64,000 nucleotides of DNA, from assembly GCA_933207985.1 (NCBI GenBank), contig OW240913.1, positions 266,065,201 to 266,129,200 on the forward strand. Direction: 5' to 3'. Position numbers and translations under genes: made by a program. This DNA comes from Pelobates cultripes. Lineage: Eukaryota; Chordata; Amphibia; Anura; Pelobatidae. The notes below the pieces were generated by a model, which saw only the letters and a program-made list of their open reading frames with translations, did not search any database and was not told the DNA's origin. Positions 11,401-23,386 of the stretch are shown here, in pieces (the stretch's first letter is position 1; each line of letters opens with the position of its first letter).

Positions 11401-14400
11401 AATTACCTTGCAGGGTTAACTCCAGACTACCACTAGAGGGACGTCTGGGTGGGTAGGCGACTTTTGCATGAGGACATCCAGCATCGCCCAAAACTCCATC
11501 AGAAAGCATTCTAATGCGATATCGGCGCTCTGCAAGCACTCCTCCTCTGCCGATGTCAGCAGAGTCTGAACCTGCACATCGGCGCTGAAATCAGGTAATG
11601 ATAACGAGATTTTAAACCCTTCTGCACCATGCTGGAAGGGGGAGGCTGTGAGGGAGTATGGCACTATAGGGAGCAATAGTGTTAGGAACCTACTTTGTTT
11701 TCCTAGCACTATAGTTTCCCTTTATATAAAGTAAATACTCTCAGTTTAGACGCAGAGATGTTTACTAATTTACCTCTTAGTCTACCTCTTCTTTTTTTCC
11801 TCTCTTTAGACTATACCAGGGCTCTCCAAACTTCAGATCTCAGATGTTTCTAAACTACAATTCACATGATTCTCTAGCTTTCTGTTTCATTCAGAGAATC
11901 ATGTGATTAGTAGTTTAGCAACATCTGGAGGACTAGAGTTTGGAGAACCCTCAACTATATCATAGTAAACCCCTCTAATGTTCTCACAGGTAATACAAGT
12001 TGAGGCATCAAATACATACACAGTTTGGGGCACCATGCACACTTTAACACAACTGCTGTTTAACTGATAAGACTGGCACATGCATATGTAATGTCCCATA
12101 GAGCACACTCATCCACATTTTCATCCTTAAATGCATAAATAAGCAAATGCCAATGTTGGGTTAAATGTTGCAAGCTGTGGATTGAATATCTGAGTGTGTA
12201 TATATGGCTGCATCATTGCATATTTACATTTTTTACCTTTTGGTTCACATTTGTAGAACATAAATAGAAAGCATATTGTTGTTGAACTCTTTGATGCTGT
12301 CATTTAGGTAAAAAATACTAATTTAAAATCTACATTTGATGTTACAGAAAGGAATTTATGATGATGCACTATGCAGCTTCTTTAGAAATGTTGATACAAG
12401 GTAAGCTTTAAAATCGCCTTGATTCTTTTTTTTTCTATATTATATGCCTTTTTCTATATTATATACCTCAATGTGAGGTGAATAAATATGTGTTACTAAA
12501 AGAAAGGATTTGTTTGGTGTATTTACGTACAGGCATGACAAAAACCATGACTTGCCCGGCTCCACTGTACCAGTTAGACTAATGTCAAAGTGAACATCTA
12601 CATTACCCTTTCCAACTGGATGATAGTAATAGGCTGGGAGTGAAGCTCTGACATTGGCCACCTCTGTGCTGTTAAACCATGCATTATGAGATTTGTGATG
12701 TTACCCAGATTTTAAAACATGGTCTGCCCATTTTGTGTATATGTGTATATTTTATTCAGCTCTTGTAATTTAATGGTTTTGATTGACATAGTGTAACAAA
12801 GAATTCTCCCCCTATTGCTTTGTTTTTCAGAGCTGAAGATGGCAGTGCAGATATTCAGAAAGGAAAAATTTGCTCACTTAAAGCCAGAGTAAGACATGCT
12901 TGAATAACATTGAATTAATTGTCTTATATTGCGTGTAAATATAAGCTGACTAGAACTGACAAAGGAATGAATAATATACACAATGTAATGCCCAACCAAA
13001 AAGCTTAAATATTAGTCTGAGCACCAGCACCAAAAAAAACCTTTAGCTTAATAGTGATATACCATGCCCCTACAGCAGGCTTCCCCAAACTCCGGCCCTC
13101 CAGATGTTGCTGAACTACAACTCTCATGATTCTATGAATGAAATAGATAAGCTGAGAATCATGGGAGTTGTAGTTCAGCAACATCTGGAGGGCCAGAGTT
13201 TGGGGAAGCCTGCCCTCCAGTTTTGCTTTTCATTTAGGAGTTAAATCACTTTATTTCTGCAGCCCTACCCTTCTTCCCTGAATATGACCTACACAGCTTT
13301 ACTTACACCTTAAAAAAAAAAAAAAAAAATCTTCATTTTCAAACTTTAGCATAGTGTATTTACTTTAGAAGCTCTTATATCCCACTGTGTTAATCATCTG
13401 CTTGAGAATATAGATAAAGTTAGACAAAGAGAGGAGAAATTAAATGACAGGAAGAAATAATAATACAACTTGCAGGCTCTCTGCACTTTAAGATAAGCAC
13501 ATTCCATGACAATGGAAGGATATTATTGTATTCATTTATTTTGTAAAGTATTCAGTCTGTGATATTATATATTTGTTTTGCTAATCTTTTCTTCATGATT
13601 TTATAGCTTCCAAATGTGCACACTTTGTCCATGAAGCATTTGATTGAACGCTGTCCAGCATGAACAAGGAAGTTTGATTTGATGTTTCCTTTTGTTTTTA
13701 CTCTATTTAATGGATGACTTTTTTTTTTTTTTTTTTTTTACCAGGCTGTACTAATAGATATGGAAGAAGGAGTAGTGAATGAGGTGCTACAGGGGCCTCT
13801 CCGTGACTTGTTTGACAGTAAACAGTTAATTACAGATGTTTCTGGTTCTGGAAACAACTGGTAAGAACAAGAATCTTTCTTGATGTTTTAAACAACCTCT
13901 GGACATGTTTTATACCGTTTTATGGTATAGAAAGCCCTTCTGAAGCAGCCATCTTGGGTTGATTTACATACCTATTTCTCGTTACTTAACCCCTTCAGGA
14001 CCAAACTTCTGGAATAAAAGGGAATCATGACATGTCACACATGTCATGTGTCCTTAAGGGGCTAAAGGGTCATTCTCTAATCTGTAAACTGACCAGGGAA
14101 TCTTAGGCTAAAATGCCAAATTGGATAAATTCCCCTACTAGGTTATTTTTCCAACTTGACTCTTTTGTCCCAAACAATTTCCAGTTTGGCAAATGTCTCT
14201 GCTTTGTATCAGTGCAATATCAGAATAAGCAAGGAGAATGAGACTGGTGATCGACTCTAAAGATTAGTGAAAATTGATGCAGCAAAAGCCAAAAGTTATG
14301 CATCCAAATGTTTTGAAGAGACCATAAGTTTGATTTTTATTTTAACCCCTTAAGGACACATGACACGTGTGACATGTCATGATTCCCTTTTATTCCAGAA

Positions 14401-17400
14401 GTTTGGTCCTTAAGGGGTTAAAGGCAAGATAGCCACTAACATATAATTCTTATACTACCACCACTATTTGGTTGTTTTTTTTAATAACATAAAACACCAA
14501 ATATATTGGCAATTTTATGAAAATGCATTTATAGTTGAACAACATATTTCAAACATAGCCTTTTCAAGTAAATTTAAATCTCCTTTCTGCTTGTTTACTA
14601 GAAGTCCTAAATATATGTTGCTATGAGTAGAGAAGGCATTTAGGACATAAAAAAATTGTATGAATATTTAAATGAATTTAACCTCTCTAATGCTGTGCAC
14701 ATTTTCTTTTTATTCACATGTATGGATTTTCCTTTGAGTATGATTTTATTTAACCATTTGATAAGAAAACACCTGTATACTACTTTCATATATTAGTATG
14801 GAATTAAAACTGTTTATACATTATATTCTCTAAAATTGCGTTTTCAAGTCTGTAAAACATTTTATTTTGTTATATCAATCTTAATACATTATTATTTAGC
14901 AGTAAGGATTGATTTTCAAAACATTTTTAGTCTTAAGGAATATACTCCCGCGATTGCTGTATTTGTTTCAAACAATCTCCCTACATTTACCAAAATCATT
15001 TTTGGCATCACTCAGATCGACAGTGATTGCTTAAGTATGGAAAGGAGAGGAATTACGTATTCTTCATGACACCTCACTTTTGCCAAAAGGTCTGGAGGTT
15101 TGGCATTGCCAGACTTTTTTGGAAATAGCACCAGCTGGCAGTACTCCAGCAGATCCTGGAATGGCAAGTCCAGACCACGGTTAAACAATGGATAAGATTG
15201 GAAAGGGAGGGTTACAGGGAGGCATTACCCTCACTGTTTTGGAACTCTGAGCCCAGATCCCACCCACATGCCAATAGGGAAACCAGCAGCACAAATTCTT
15301 ATCTTGCATGACAAAAGGTAAGTTGAGCTGGTACCGTGGCCTTAAATGGTGGTGGGGGTGTCAGAAGGTGGCCTGTGAAGAGGCATTCCTATCCTCTGGC
15401 GCTGGAAAAAAAGGGTGACAGAGCCGATGTACTAACCTGATTTTTTATTTATTTTTTTAAATAAAATATTTTTTAAATAAAAAAAATCTCTGTGTGACAT
15501 GCATTTATGTTTCCATTGTTGCAGGGCTGTTGGAAATAAACTCTATGGTGGTCAGTATCGTGAGCAAATAGTTGAAAATCTGAGGAGGACAGCTGAGCAC
15601 TGCGATTGTCTTCAGTGTTTCTTTGTTATCCATTCCATGGGAGGAGGTAAGATTCCGTGGCTTCACTGATTCATTACTCCAGCCGGTGTATCTTAACTCT
15701 ACTACTCTCACATAGAATGTCATATTTATGTAGCGTTATCAGGGGACAATTGAGTTGCAAATGGTAAATACATTTTTCTAGGAAATAAAGCAAATCATTC
15801 TAAATAGCCCCCAAATTTTCGCCATAATAACATTTAAAATGGTAGGAAGTTTTGAAGTAAAGAGGGAAAAAAAGACCTATAGAATCGCATACAGTATGGG
15901 TTTAATGATCACTTTTATTATGATAAATTCATTATCTACCTATATCAAAGACCAGTTTGTGGGAATGGCATGAATTGTTATTGATCCTTGTAGTTTTTAT
16001 TAGGTACTGTAAATGGCAGTCATGCAAGGGCTGCACTTTTGCAGATTCTAAACTATAATTAAATTAAAAAAAAAAATTCTGCAATCATAACCATTACAGC
16101 CCTCTGTAGTGGTTATGATGCTAGGATTAACCAGGTGCCCTTCCCCAGTGTGACAGACCCTCTGTCCCTGAATTTTAAAGTTTATGTTACCCTTTCGCCT
16201 ATCCGTTCGACCAAGTACAGTTCTACCCTATTTCACCATTGTCCGTTCGCCAGACGAAAGAACTACCAAACAACCGACCACCCAGATGCGGAGTGTGGCG
16301 CTTGTTAACCTTAGTGACTCCTTCTAACACCTCTAAAACCTCAAATACCTCAACATTTTAAGTGGTCGACTGGGTGGTCTGCGTTTGTATGGCCGAACAT
16401 GTTGCAGCGGCCATCTTGGAATATGAATATGAATGCGGCCAGCGGTGTTGTCATTGAGTGCATGGAACTAGAATCGGACACTCGATGGCACGAACACCAC
16501 TAAGACTTCCATGTTCACTAATGTTTGGCATGATATGTACGAAATGGACGACGTTCGGTTATAACATCTCCCGAACCACTATGACTATGAGAAAGAATAC
16601 ACGAACAGTAATTTTCCTTATAAACACTAGTTTGGTACTTTTGAAGGAGACTGGCCACACAGACTGATTCTGTGGAACTATTCTGTGCAGGAGCCTCGCT
16701 TGCGGTCGGTCAGAAATAAGACCTCAATTCAAATCCTGAATCCCTGAACCGATCTGGGTGATTTATTAATATGTTGTTTCCCCAGATCGGGGCTATCAGG
16801 AAATATACTTTCTGTGCGGATACTAGGTGTTTTGGGGTACTTTTAGATTGCATATAAATTATGTTCTTTTTTCACCTGGAGATAATTGAGTTAAAGACAG
16901 TAGTTGACTCAATTATCTCCCAGGCAGAGGGGAGGGATTATATGTCCTGTATGGGATTGTCACACTGTACAACTCTGTTATTATTGGTTGATAATTTTGT
17001 ATCACTGTACCCATACATGGGTGTATCCCTTGGATGGAGACTTGCATAAAAGGCCAGTGTGGCTACCATTAAAACAGTCTTACTTCACCCTCAATACAGA
17101 GTTCTGGCTCTTATTGTAGGGAACTGCTATACAGCTATCACTGCTAGCTCTTGTAAGAGCTTCTCTACTTGGATGACTACTCGGAATGCAGTAACACCCT
17201 TCATACTCGGGAGAAGGACGTCTCTGGTGGTGGAAACCCCTCTACTCTTCGGGGTGAACGCTACACCCAGTAATAGGGAAACCTTTTTTGCATGGTTTGC
17301 TCTCTCACATGAGATGCGCTGGGTGACAAGAATTCTTTGGTGCTGGGTGGTGCTCATCTGGCTTCTGCAGAGCTGCACAAACCACATGGCGATCCCACCA

Positions 17401-18298
17401 GTCATTCATTGACTGACTGTGTCAGCTGATTGCTCTTAGCCAACGCATTACACTCTGTGCATGGAATATGCACAGAATTTACAATAAGCCAACCCAGTAC
17501 AAAGTATCCAGTGTGTTTGTGTGTGTATATATCAATGTGATCTATTTTAACCGGTAGCAATTTGAAAGTACATTTTGGTATTATGTGCTGTTTGACACCA
17601 TTTAGGAATCAATCTTCAGATGTATGAGATTCAAAATCAAACACTTGGAAGAATTTGGCATTTTCTATACTAAAAAAATATTTTGTATTCTAAGTCTGGT
17701 GGTTTTATTAAAAGGACACTATATTCATAGCTTTAAAAAGTTGGTTTGATGTATTAATCATGCATCTGCATTCTTACTTCTCAAATATTTGTTATTTAGG
17801 AGTTAAATTACTTTGTTTACATAGACCTGGGCACACCTTCCTGCATGTTACTTACGCAACCCTCCTATACACTTCCTGTATAGAGTCATCTAATCTTTAC
17901 ACTTCCTTTATTGTAAATTCAATTTAATTGAGGATTTCCTGTTCTGTTAATAGCTTGCTAGACCCTGCAGTAGCCTCCTGTGTGTAATTAATGTTCAATT
18001 TACAGAGCAGGAGATAAAAACTTTTCAACTAGGTTACATCTGATTCAAAATGAAAACATTTTGTATTCATGTAAGTTGTGTGATTCACAGCCAGGGGAGG
18101 TGTGGCTAGGACTGCATAAACAGAAACAAAGTTATTTAACTCCTAAGTGACAGAGACTTGAGCAGTGACTTGAGGCATGATCTATATACCAAAACTGATT
18201 CAATAAGCTAACGTTGTTTTTGGTGACTAAATGTTTCTTCAAGGTCCCTTTGAGCAACCATGGAACAAGCACAAAAATGAAATATATATGTGTGTGTT

Positions 18299-18378
<80 letters not shown>

Positions 18379-21300
18379 CTGCTGTTTTTTTATTCATAAA
18401 CAAAACACAGAATCTAGTGCTGATTGTTGAATGATTTAAAGTTTAGGACAGATGTTTCAATACTCCAAGTTAAGCAAAATATAAGCAATACAGCACTTTT
18501 TGTCTCTGTAATTAGCATCAGTGGACATTGCATCTCATTTGCATTGAAATATGGTTTACATCTTCAGGTACAGGGTCTGGTTTAGGTACATTTGTGTTGA
18601 ATGTACTTGAAGAGGAATTTCCAGAGGTCTATAGATTTGTGACCTCTGTATACCCATCTGCAGAAGATGATGTCATCACATCTCCCTACAACAGTGTTTT
18701 GGCCATGAGAGAACTTACTGAACATGCAGACTGTGTACTACCAATAGAAAATCAGGTAAGAGTAAGTATTATATATAAAGGCACTTTGAGAAATTGCTCC
18801 AAATGGCAGAGGGAATAAGAGAACTATTTTTCATGCAGCCACTCGCTGCTTTAATAAATGAACCCGAAAGAAACATGAAGTAAGTAGCCTTTATTAGATT
18901 TTGTGCTATTTGAAAAAAATAACTTTCCATTTATACATAGTGCAAGTGTTAATATTTTAGATTTAAAACAAATTGTGTTAAATATCTGCTATGCTGACTC
19001 GGCACTCTGCACTGTATATGAGGCATGGTGTGTGCCATGCATTGAGGTGAATGGGAGGAGGCTGACCATCACAGCCGGCAGCAGTCTCTCATTCTTCAGA
19101 TTCAAAGACACGTTCTCTTTAATTGCTTTGAGTTGTGCGATGTTACAGAACCTTTAACACAATGACTACTAGTGCAATAATGAAAACAAATAAATTATTG
19201 ACACGTTCTCTATTTTATCAAACTTGTATTATTGCCAACTGAATTTAACTTTGTTTTTAAGTCACTAGTGGACATCGTGAAAAAAATTCAGCAAATGGCA
19301 AACTCTGGAAAACTTGGAAGTTTTAAGCAAAATAGTCTTGTCACTTCTAGCAAAGGTGGTATCAATGAGGGTGAGAAGCCATTTGATGCAATGAACAACA
19401 TTGTGGCTAACCTACTCCTAAATTTAACAAGGTAATGTTGTATATCCTGCTTTGATTGAATTATGTTTGGCTACGCCTGTTTTATATTGGGTACTTTTTT
19501 GTTTTGGTTTTTAACAGCTTATATATGTAAACAACCATAAATGATCTCATTTTATGATTCATGTGAAGAGATACAAGTTGGTGGCAGGTGCTGATATTAT
19601 CAGTGTGTACTGCAGTCAATTAACTTTGGCATTAAGGCAAAGCATCTGACACAAGTAAAGGCGCAATGAGGGAATATCATTGTGCCTTGAACTTGGTAAA
19701 GGAGACCTAGTTAGAATGCCTAACATCAGGGTTTTACAAATTTGCCTGACTTCTAGGAGCCAAATAAAAAAGGTTTTTTTATTTTTTTTATTTTTATTTT
19801 AAAAGCTTAATTTTCAATGACAAAAATACAAATTTTAAATGGATGCTATAGTCACCAGAACCACTGCAGCTTAGAGAAAAAGTAACACCTCTAGTGGCGG
19901 TCAGATGGCCACTAGAGGTGCTTCCTATCTTAGTGCTGCACAGTATACAGCACCTACATTCAGCGTCTTCATGCTCTGCATGGAGGTACTGAACGTTCCC
20001 CATAGAGATGTTTTGATTCACTGCATATCTATGAGGAGATACTGATTGGCTCAAAGTTTTGCTGCACATTCATCATAGCCTTCTATGGTATAGCACAGGA
20101 TTGGTTGAGATCATCAAGACTGATTATCTCAGCCATGAAGTCGGGGCCATAAGTGGCAAGACTCGGAGCGGCATGGGAAAAAAGGTAAGCAAAAACACCT
20201 TTCCAATGCGATCAGAGGTCAGCTAAACACACTCAATGACAGACAGGCACACTCACTCACTAACAGACAGACACACACACACTTGCTGACAGACACACGC
20301 TCCCTGACACACACACATGCTCACTGACAGACAGGCACACTCACTTGCTGACACACAATCACTGACCGACAGACAGACACACACTGAAAGACTCATTACC
20401 TTTGGGAGAGCTGGAGTGGATCCTTCCCCTGGGGTCCAGTGTGGCTGCTTTTAAGCGCCCTGCTCTTCTTGCTCTGCTCCCGCTGTTTAGTGATAGCGGA
20501 GCCGGAGTGCTGTCATATCCCGGCTCCCAGCATCACAGCAAAGCGAGTAAGCAGAGCAGGAAGATTGCAGCTCCCACACCGACTCCATGCTCCCTGAGCC
20601 GGCCGCCTACATTCTCCCTCAGCCAGGATATAAATGAGGTGATAGCACACATGAATGGTATAGTACTTCACAGCAAATGCTTGGCAAGATAAAACCTATA
20701 TAGTAAGCACATGACAACCATCATAGTGTAACATGTATATTCACTTTAAAATGTAAAAATAATATGGAACACTCACAAATTTCAGAGCCCTTAATAGTCG
20801 GCTCTAAACTGAAGAGATATTTTAACAGCCAGATCCTTGCATATTTGTGCAGACGTCATTGGCAATGTTGGCAAAAATCTTAAAATGCTCAAAGCAAAAC
20901 ATTCACTAGAGTTCAGTGACAAGGACAATATCAGTTCTTCTATGTGCATGAAATTGAGGCTTTATGATTGCTATTGGTTATAATTGAAATTGTCTTTTAA
21001 TTTGTCCCCTAGTTCTGCCAGATTTGAAGGGTCTCTTAACATGGATCTAAATGAAATAAGTATGAATTTAGTTCCTTTCCCTCAACTTCATTACCTGACA
21101 TCAAGCCTGACTCCTCTTTATACACTGGCTGATGTTAATGTGCCTACTCGAAGGTAAGGTGTATTTAATTGTTTTAGAATTACTTGGTATAGGAAGCTTG
21201 TAGGTGTAAACCTGCTGCACCTAGTTGGATTTATTCGCATTTATTCCCATTACACATGGACTTTGTATACCTGTTATTCTGTTTTCTTTGACAATAAACA

Positions 21301-23386
21301 TTTAGTGAAGATAAATTGTAAACCTATTACAATAATGTACAAGACAAGCTGGAAACACATTAAGTTTCATACAGCTGTTAAATGTGTTCTATAACCAAAC
21401 TATAAACAAATGTATTTTAGTGAGGCAGTGTTGGTGAATATATCATGCACCTGCAGTATCGCTGCTTAATTCTTTGCTAGGAGTTAAATTACTTTTGTTT
21501 CCTCGTCCCTAGCTACAGTTTTCAATCAGATGTAAACTTGCTTCAGAAGTTTTTATCTCCTTCTCTGTAAATTGAATTTCAATCACACACAGGAGGCTCC
21601 TGCTGGCTCTAGAAGGCTATTAACTAAATGCGCAATAAAGGAAGCTTAAACATTAGATCTCTTTTTACAAGAAGTGTTTAGGAACGTTGTAAGTCACATT
21701 TAGAGAGGTGTGTAAAAATGGCAGAGAATTGTGCAGTGAGACTGCAAGGGCATGATCTATATACCAAAAAGCTAAAGTTGTCTTGTTGCCTGTAGTATTC
21801 TAAGTCAAGTTGGCAGGTGCAGGTACAAAATGAGTTATTGTACCTTATGCCATTTCTGGAGTTTTTTTCTTATCTTGCAAAGCCAAGTTAAATTTGACTT
21901 TTATTTAATATGTTGTATTACACAATGTACCTGTACTTATCAGTATACCTTGTGATGAGTACTAGAACAACTGCAAACATGGCTGACATATTTAGATCTT
22001 GCAGGCTGGTGGCAAATTTCAGTATTTAATTTTCCGTTTTCTTGTTTTTTGTGTAGGTTGGACCAGATGTTTACTGATGCTTTCAGTAAAGATCACCAAT
22101 TGATCCATGCTGACCCAAAACATAACCTCTACCTTGCATGTGCATTAATGGTGCGAGGAAATGTCCAGATATCCGACCTTCGCAGGAACATTGAAAGGTT
22201 TAGTATGACAGCCTATTACTATCTACTATTTGATACAATTCTCCTCTAGTTAATACTTACCCGGCTTTATCTTTGTTTTTTAGGTTGAAACCATCTCTGC
22301 AATTTGTGTCCTGGAATCAAGAAGGTTGGAAGACTGGTCTGTGTTCAGTTCCTCCTGTGGGCCATACCCATTCTTTATTGGCACTGGCAAATAACACCTG
22401 TGTGAAGCCTACCTTTATAGAACTTCGAGACAGGTTCAATAAGCTGTACAGGAAGAAGGTATGAATTATTATTTACGTTTTTTGGTCGATTTAGTATTTT
22501 TACTATACATAAAATGAGAGCTACTGCTAAATAAAACCGTTATAATCTCATATATATTGTGTTTTGTTTTTCTGGGGGTTTTTTTGGGAGGGGGAGGGTT
22601 GTTTTTGTTTTGTTTTAAATGTATATTACATAACAAGTAAATCTTTTTCTTCTTTTCTTCGATGATGATACCTTTATTGGTAACCTTTGTTACAGTCATA
22701 GGAGAATCCATAAATGTGATAAATACCACATCTGTTTAAATATTACTTTCACATTGTTGAATGAAAAACGATAATCATGTGACTTTGTACCGTATTTTCA
22801 TGTACTAAATATTTCAGTTCAGTAATATTGAACGTGTATACCCTACACTGCTCTAATAATTTATTTTTTTTAAATAAAAATCCAAAACTTGATTGTAAAA
22901 AAAAAAAAAAAAAGAAAAGAAAAAAAAAATAGAATAACTAGTAAATGCAGTCCAGTCCTTGCACAGCACAGGAAAAGAAACACAAGCATTGTTTCTGTCA
23001 ATGTGGACAGACCTTCTAACAGTGATTGCCAGGAAGCCAAGATGTTCAAGTTAGCACCGGTGTGGGTTTCTACATTTTAGTTTTACTTTCCAGAACTCAC
23101 AAACACAGGTATGTTATATATATATATATATATGTGTGTTTGTGAGTTCTGCAAATGATTGCTTTTATCAGAGACTGTTTTCATCATTATGAGAATTTTT
23201 GTTACTGAAATATTGTATTCCTTGCAGGCCCACCTTCACCATTACCTACAAGTGGACGGAATGGAACAAAGCTGTTTTAGCCAAGCTCTTTCTTCTTTGT
23301 CAACCCTTATAGAGGAATACCACCAGCTTGATGCCACCAAAGGGATCCCAAACCAAGTTCCTCCTAGACTGAACATAGCTGTATGA
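8442..23386 (+). CDS. tube1: TUBE1, tubulin epsilon 1 (complete, 12 exons)
   Basis: Joined exons: 8442-8466, 8678-8751, 12348-12400, 12831-12888, 13745-13860, 15525-15646, 18568-18755, 19262-19431, 21013-21153, 22057-22197, 22284-22458, 23228-23386. They total 1422 nt, 473 codons plus stop, with all phases matching and all introns GT-AG. Human TUBE1 has 475 residues. Epsilon-tubulin works with delta-tubulin in forming or stabilising triplet microtubules of centrioles and basal bodies. The N-terminal GQCGNQIG nucleotide-loop motif is at residues 10-17, and the tubulin signature GGGTGSG spans the exon 6/7 junction (residues about 148-154). The start is chosen from the family N terminus MTQSVV. 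Exons 7-12 are repeated beyond the gap (28407-33216) without a coding difference that I can see. The gene is tail to tail with ccn6, as in other vertebrates. Confidence 0.95.
8678..8751 (+). CDS. tube1: TUBE1 exon 2
   Basis: Begins after TTGCAG and ends AACAAG before GTAACC. It encodes the tubulin GQCGNQIG motif and the [12 protein letters not shown] segment. Confidence 0.95.
8752..11283. other. TUBE1 intron 2, repeat-rich first part
   Basis: No coding signal. It holds MITE-like pieces near 9450 and 9940-10050, an (ATT)n run at about 10162-10182, and (GTT)n followed by (ATT)n at about 10495-10545. Confidence 0.6.
11284..11725. mobile_element. TTAA-flanked T2-type MITE in TUBE1 intron 2
   Basis: Starts TTAAAGGGACACTATAGG and ends AGCACTATAGTTTCCCTTTA, so the ends are inverted; the right TTAA is decayed. 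A subterminal hairpin (CCAGACCACTTCA / TGAAGTGGTCTGG) lies at 11307-11337. Confidence 0.65.
11817..11952. mobile_element. hAT-type hairpin MITE
   Basis: A near-palindrome with arms of about 60 bp begins CAGGGCTCTCCAAAC and ends GTTTGGAGAACCCT. It is flanked by the related 8-mers GACTATAC (11809-11816) and AACTATAT (11953-11960). CAGGG-type ends and 8-bp duplications point to the hAT superfamily. A sister copy is at 13076-13212. Confidence 0.6.
12348..12400 (+). CDS. tube1: TUBE1 exon 3
   Basis: Bounded by TTACAG and GTAAGC. It encodes [17 protein letters not shown] and two bases of the next codon. Confidence 0.93.
12831..12888 (+). CDS. tube1: TUBE1 exon 4
   Basis: Bounded by TTTCAG and GTAAGA. 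It encodes the divergent AEDGSADIQ stretch and the conserved [10 protein letters not shown]. Confidence 0.93.
13076..13212. mobile_element. hAT-type hairpin MITE with 8-bp duplication
   Basis: The ends CAGGCTTCCCC and GGGGAAGCCTG are inverted, with arms of about 55-60 bp. The flanking 8-mers CCCTACAG (13068-13075) and CCCTCCAG (13213-13220) match at 7 of 8 positions. It is the same family as 11817-11952. Confidence 0.7.
13745..13860 (+). CDS. tube1: TUBE1 exon 5
   Basis: Follows a run of about 20 T and ACCAG; ends AACAACTG before GTAAGA. It encodes [15 protein letters not shown] and the GSGNN segment of the tubulin GTPase domain. Confidence 0.95.
13988..14066. repeat. Short CCCCTTAAGGACC hairpin repeat, two inverted copies
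   Basis: This 79-bp unit starts TAACCCCTTCAGGACC and ends TGTCCTTAAGGGGCTAA. A second copy lies in the opposite orientation at 14343-14421, and a diverged relative at about 60728-60800. The family is common-looking in this genome; the class is unknown. Confidence 0.55.
15000..15300 (+). mobile_element. L1-like ORF2 fragment in TUBE1 intron 5
   Basis: Translation around 15090-15120 reads GGLALPDFF, a conserved string in L1 ORF2 downstream of the RT, followed by further L1-like residues with stops. It is a short dead fragment. The rest of intron 5 (13861-15524) shows no coding sequence. Confidence 0.5.
15525..15646 (+). CDS. tube1: TUBE1 exon 6
   Basis: Bounded by GTTGCAG and GTAAGA. It ends in the codons for HSMGG, the first half of the tubulin GGGTGSG signature. 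Confidence 0.95.
16149..17265 (+). mobile_element. Solo LTR (1117 bp) in TUBE1 intron 6
   Basis: Starts TGTGACAGACC and ends GAACGCTACA, flanked by CCCAG on both sides (16144-16148 and 17266-17270). A TATA-like CATAAAAGG is at about 17044. The LTR sits within older MITE-like sequence (16084-16143 and 17271-17450). In the second block only its right part survives after the gap (25185-25928). No internal retroelement sequence is present. Confidence 0.6.
17708..18254. mobile_element. TTAA-type MITE, family B, in TUBE1 intron 6
   Basis: Starts TTAAAAGGACACTATA and ends near GGTCCCTTTGA. It shares internal blocks (AGGAGTTAAATTACTTTG, GAGCAGGAGATAAAAAC) with copies at 21375-21805, 37929-38682, 45640-45880 and the split copy 49308-60227. 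The right-block counterpart is 26375-26892 and lacks 33 bp. Confidence 0.65.
18301..18375. repeat. (TA)n microsatellite
   Basis: About 36 TA units in intron 6. The right-block counterpart (26943-27027) is longer and is followed by a 408-bp tandem array that is absent here. Confidence 0.95.
18568..18755 (+). CDS. tube1: TUBE1 exon 7 (left copy)
   Basis: Bounded by TCTTCAG and GTAAGA; 188 nt. It supplies TGSGLGTF of the tubulin signature and the segment [10 protein letters not shown] to CVLPIENQ. Identical to 28407-28594. Confidence 0.95.
19262..19431 (+). CDS. tube1: TUBE1 exon 8 (left copy)
   Basis: Bounded by TTTTAAG and GTAATG; 170 nt. It encodes the variable [12 protein letters not shown] loop and [17 protein letters not shown]. 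Identical to 29101-29270. Confidence 0.95.
19837..20400. mobile_element. MITE, family D, followed by CA/GACA-rich simple repeat
   Basis: 19837-20200 resembles the left half of the element at 63130-63706 (CACTATAGTCACCAGAA-type start, then a gene-free interior). It runs into a degenerate repeat of ACACTCACTGACAGACAG-like units at 20225-20390. The right copy (29677-30215) lacks about 26 bp near 29805 and has extra repeat units near 30085. Confidence 0.5.
21013..21153 (+). CDS. tube1: TUBE1 exon 9 (left copy)
   Basis: Bounded by CCCCTAG and GTAAGG; 141 nt. It encodes [20 protein letters not shown] and the following tubulin C-terminal domain strand. Identical to 30843-30983. Confidence 0.95.
21375..21805. 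mobile_element. MITE family B copy in TUBE1 intron 9
   Basis: Shares the family B internal blocks (AGGAGTTAAATTACTTTTG, ACACACAGGAGGCTCCTG, GCATGATCTATATACC). The ends are decayed. The right-block counterpart is 31205-31635. Confidence 0.55.
22057..22197 (+). CDS. tube1: TUBE1 exon 10 (left copy)
   Basis: Bounded by GTGTAG and GTTTAG; 141 nt. The donor GTTTAG is weaker than the others, but the phase and the encoded DLRRNIER fit. Identical to 31887-32027. Confidence 0.93.
22284..22458 (+). CDS. tube1: TUBE1 exon 11 (left copy)
   Basis: Bounded by TTTTAG and GTATGA; 175 nt. It encodes [20 protein letters not shown] and the NNTCVKPTF segment. Identical to 32114-32288. Confidence 0.95.
23228..23386 (+). 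CDS. tube1: TUBE1 exon 12 (left copy, stop codon)
   Basis: Begins after CTTGCAG and ends at TGA (23384-23386). It encodes the C-terminal HLHHYLQV helix region. Identical to 33058-33216. Confidence 0.95.
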   Translation, partial: AHLHHYLQVDGMEQSCFSQALSSLSTLIEEYHQLDATKGIPNQVPPRLNIAV

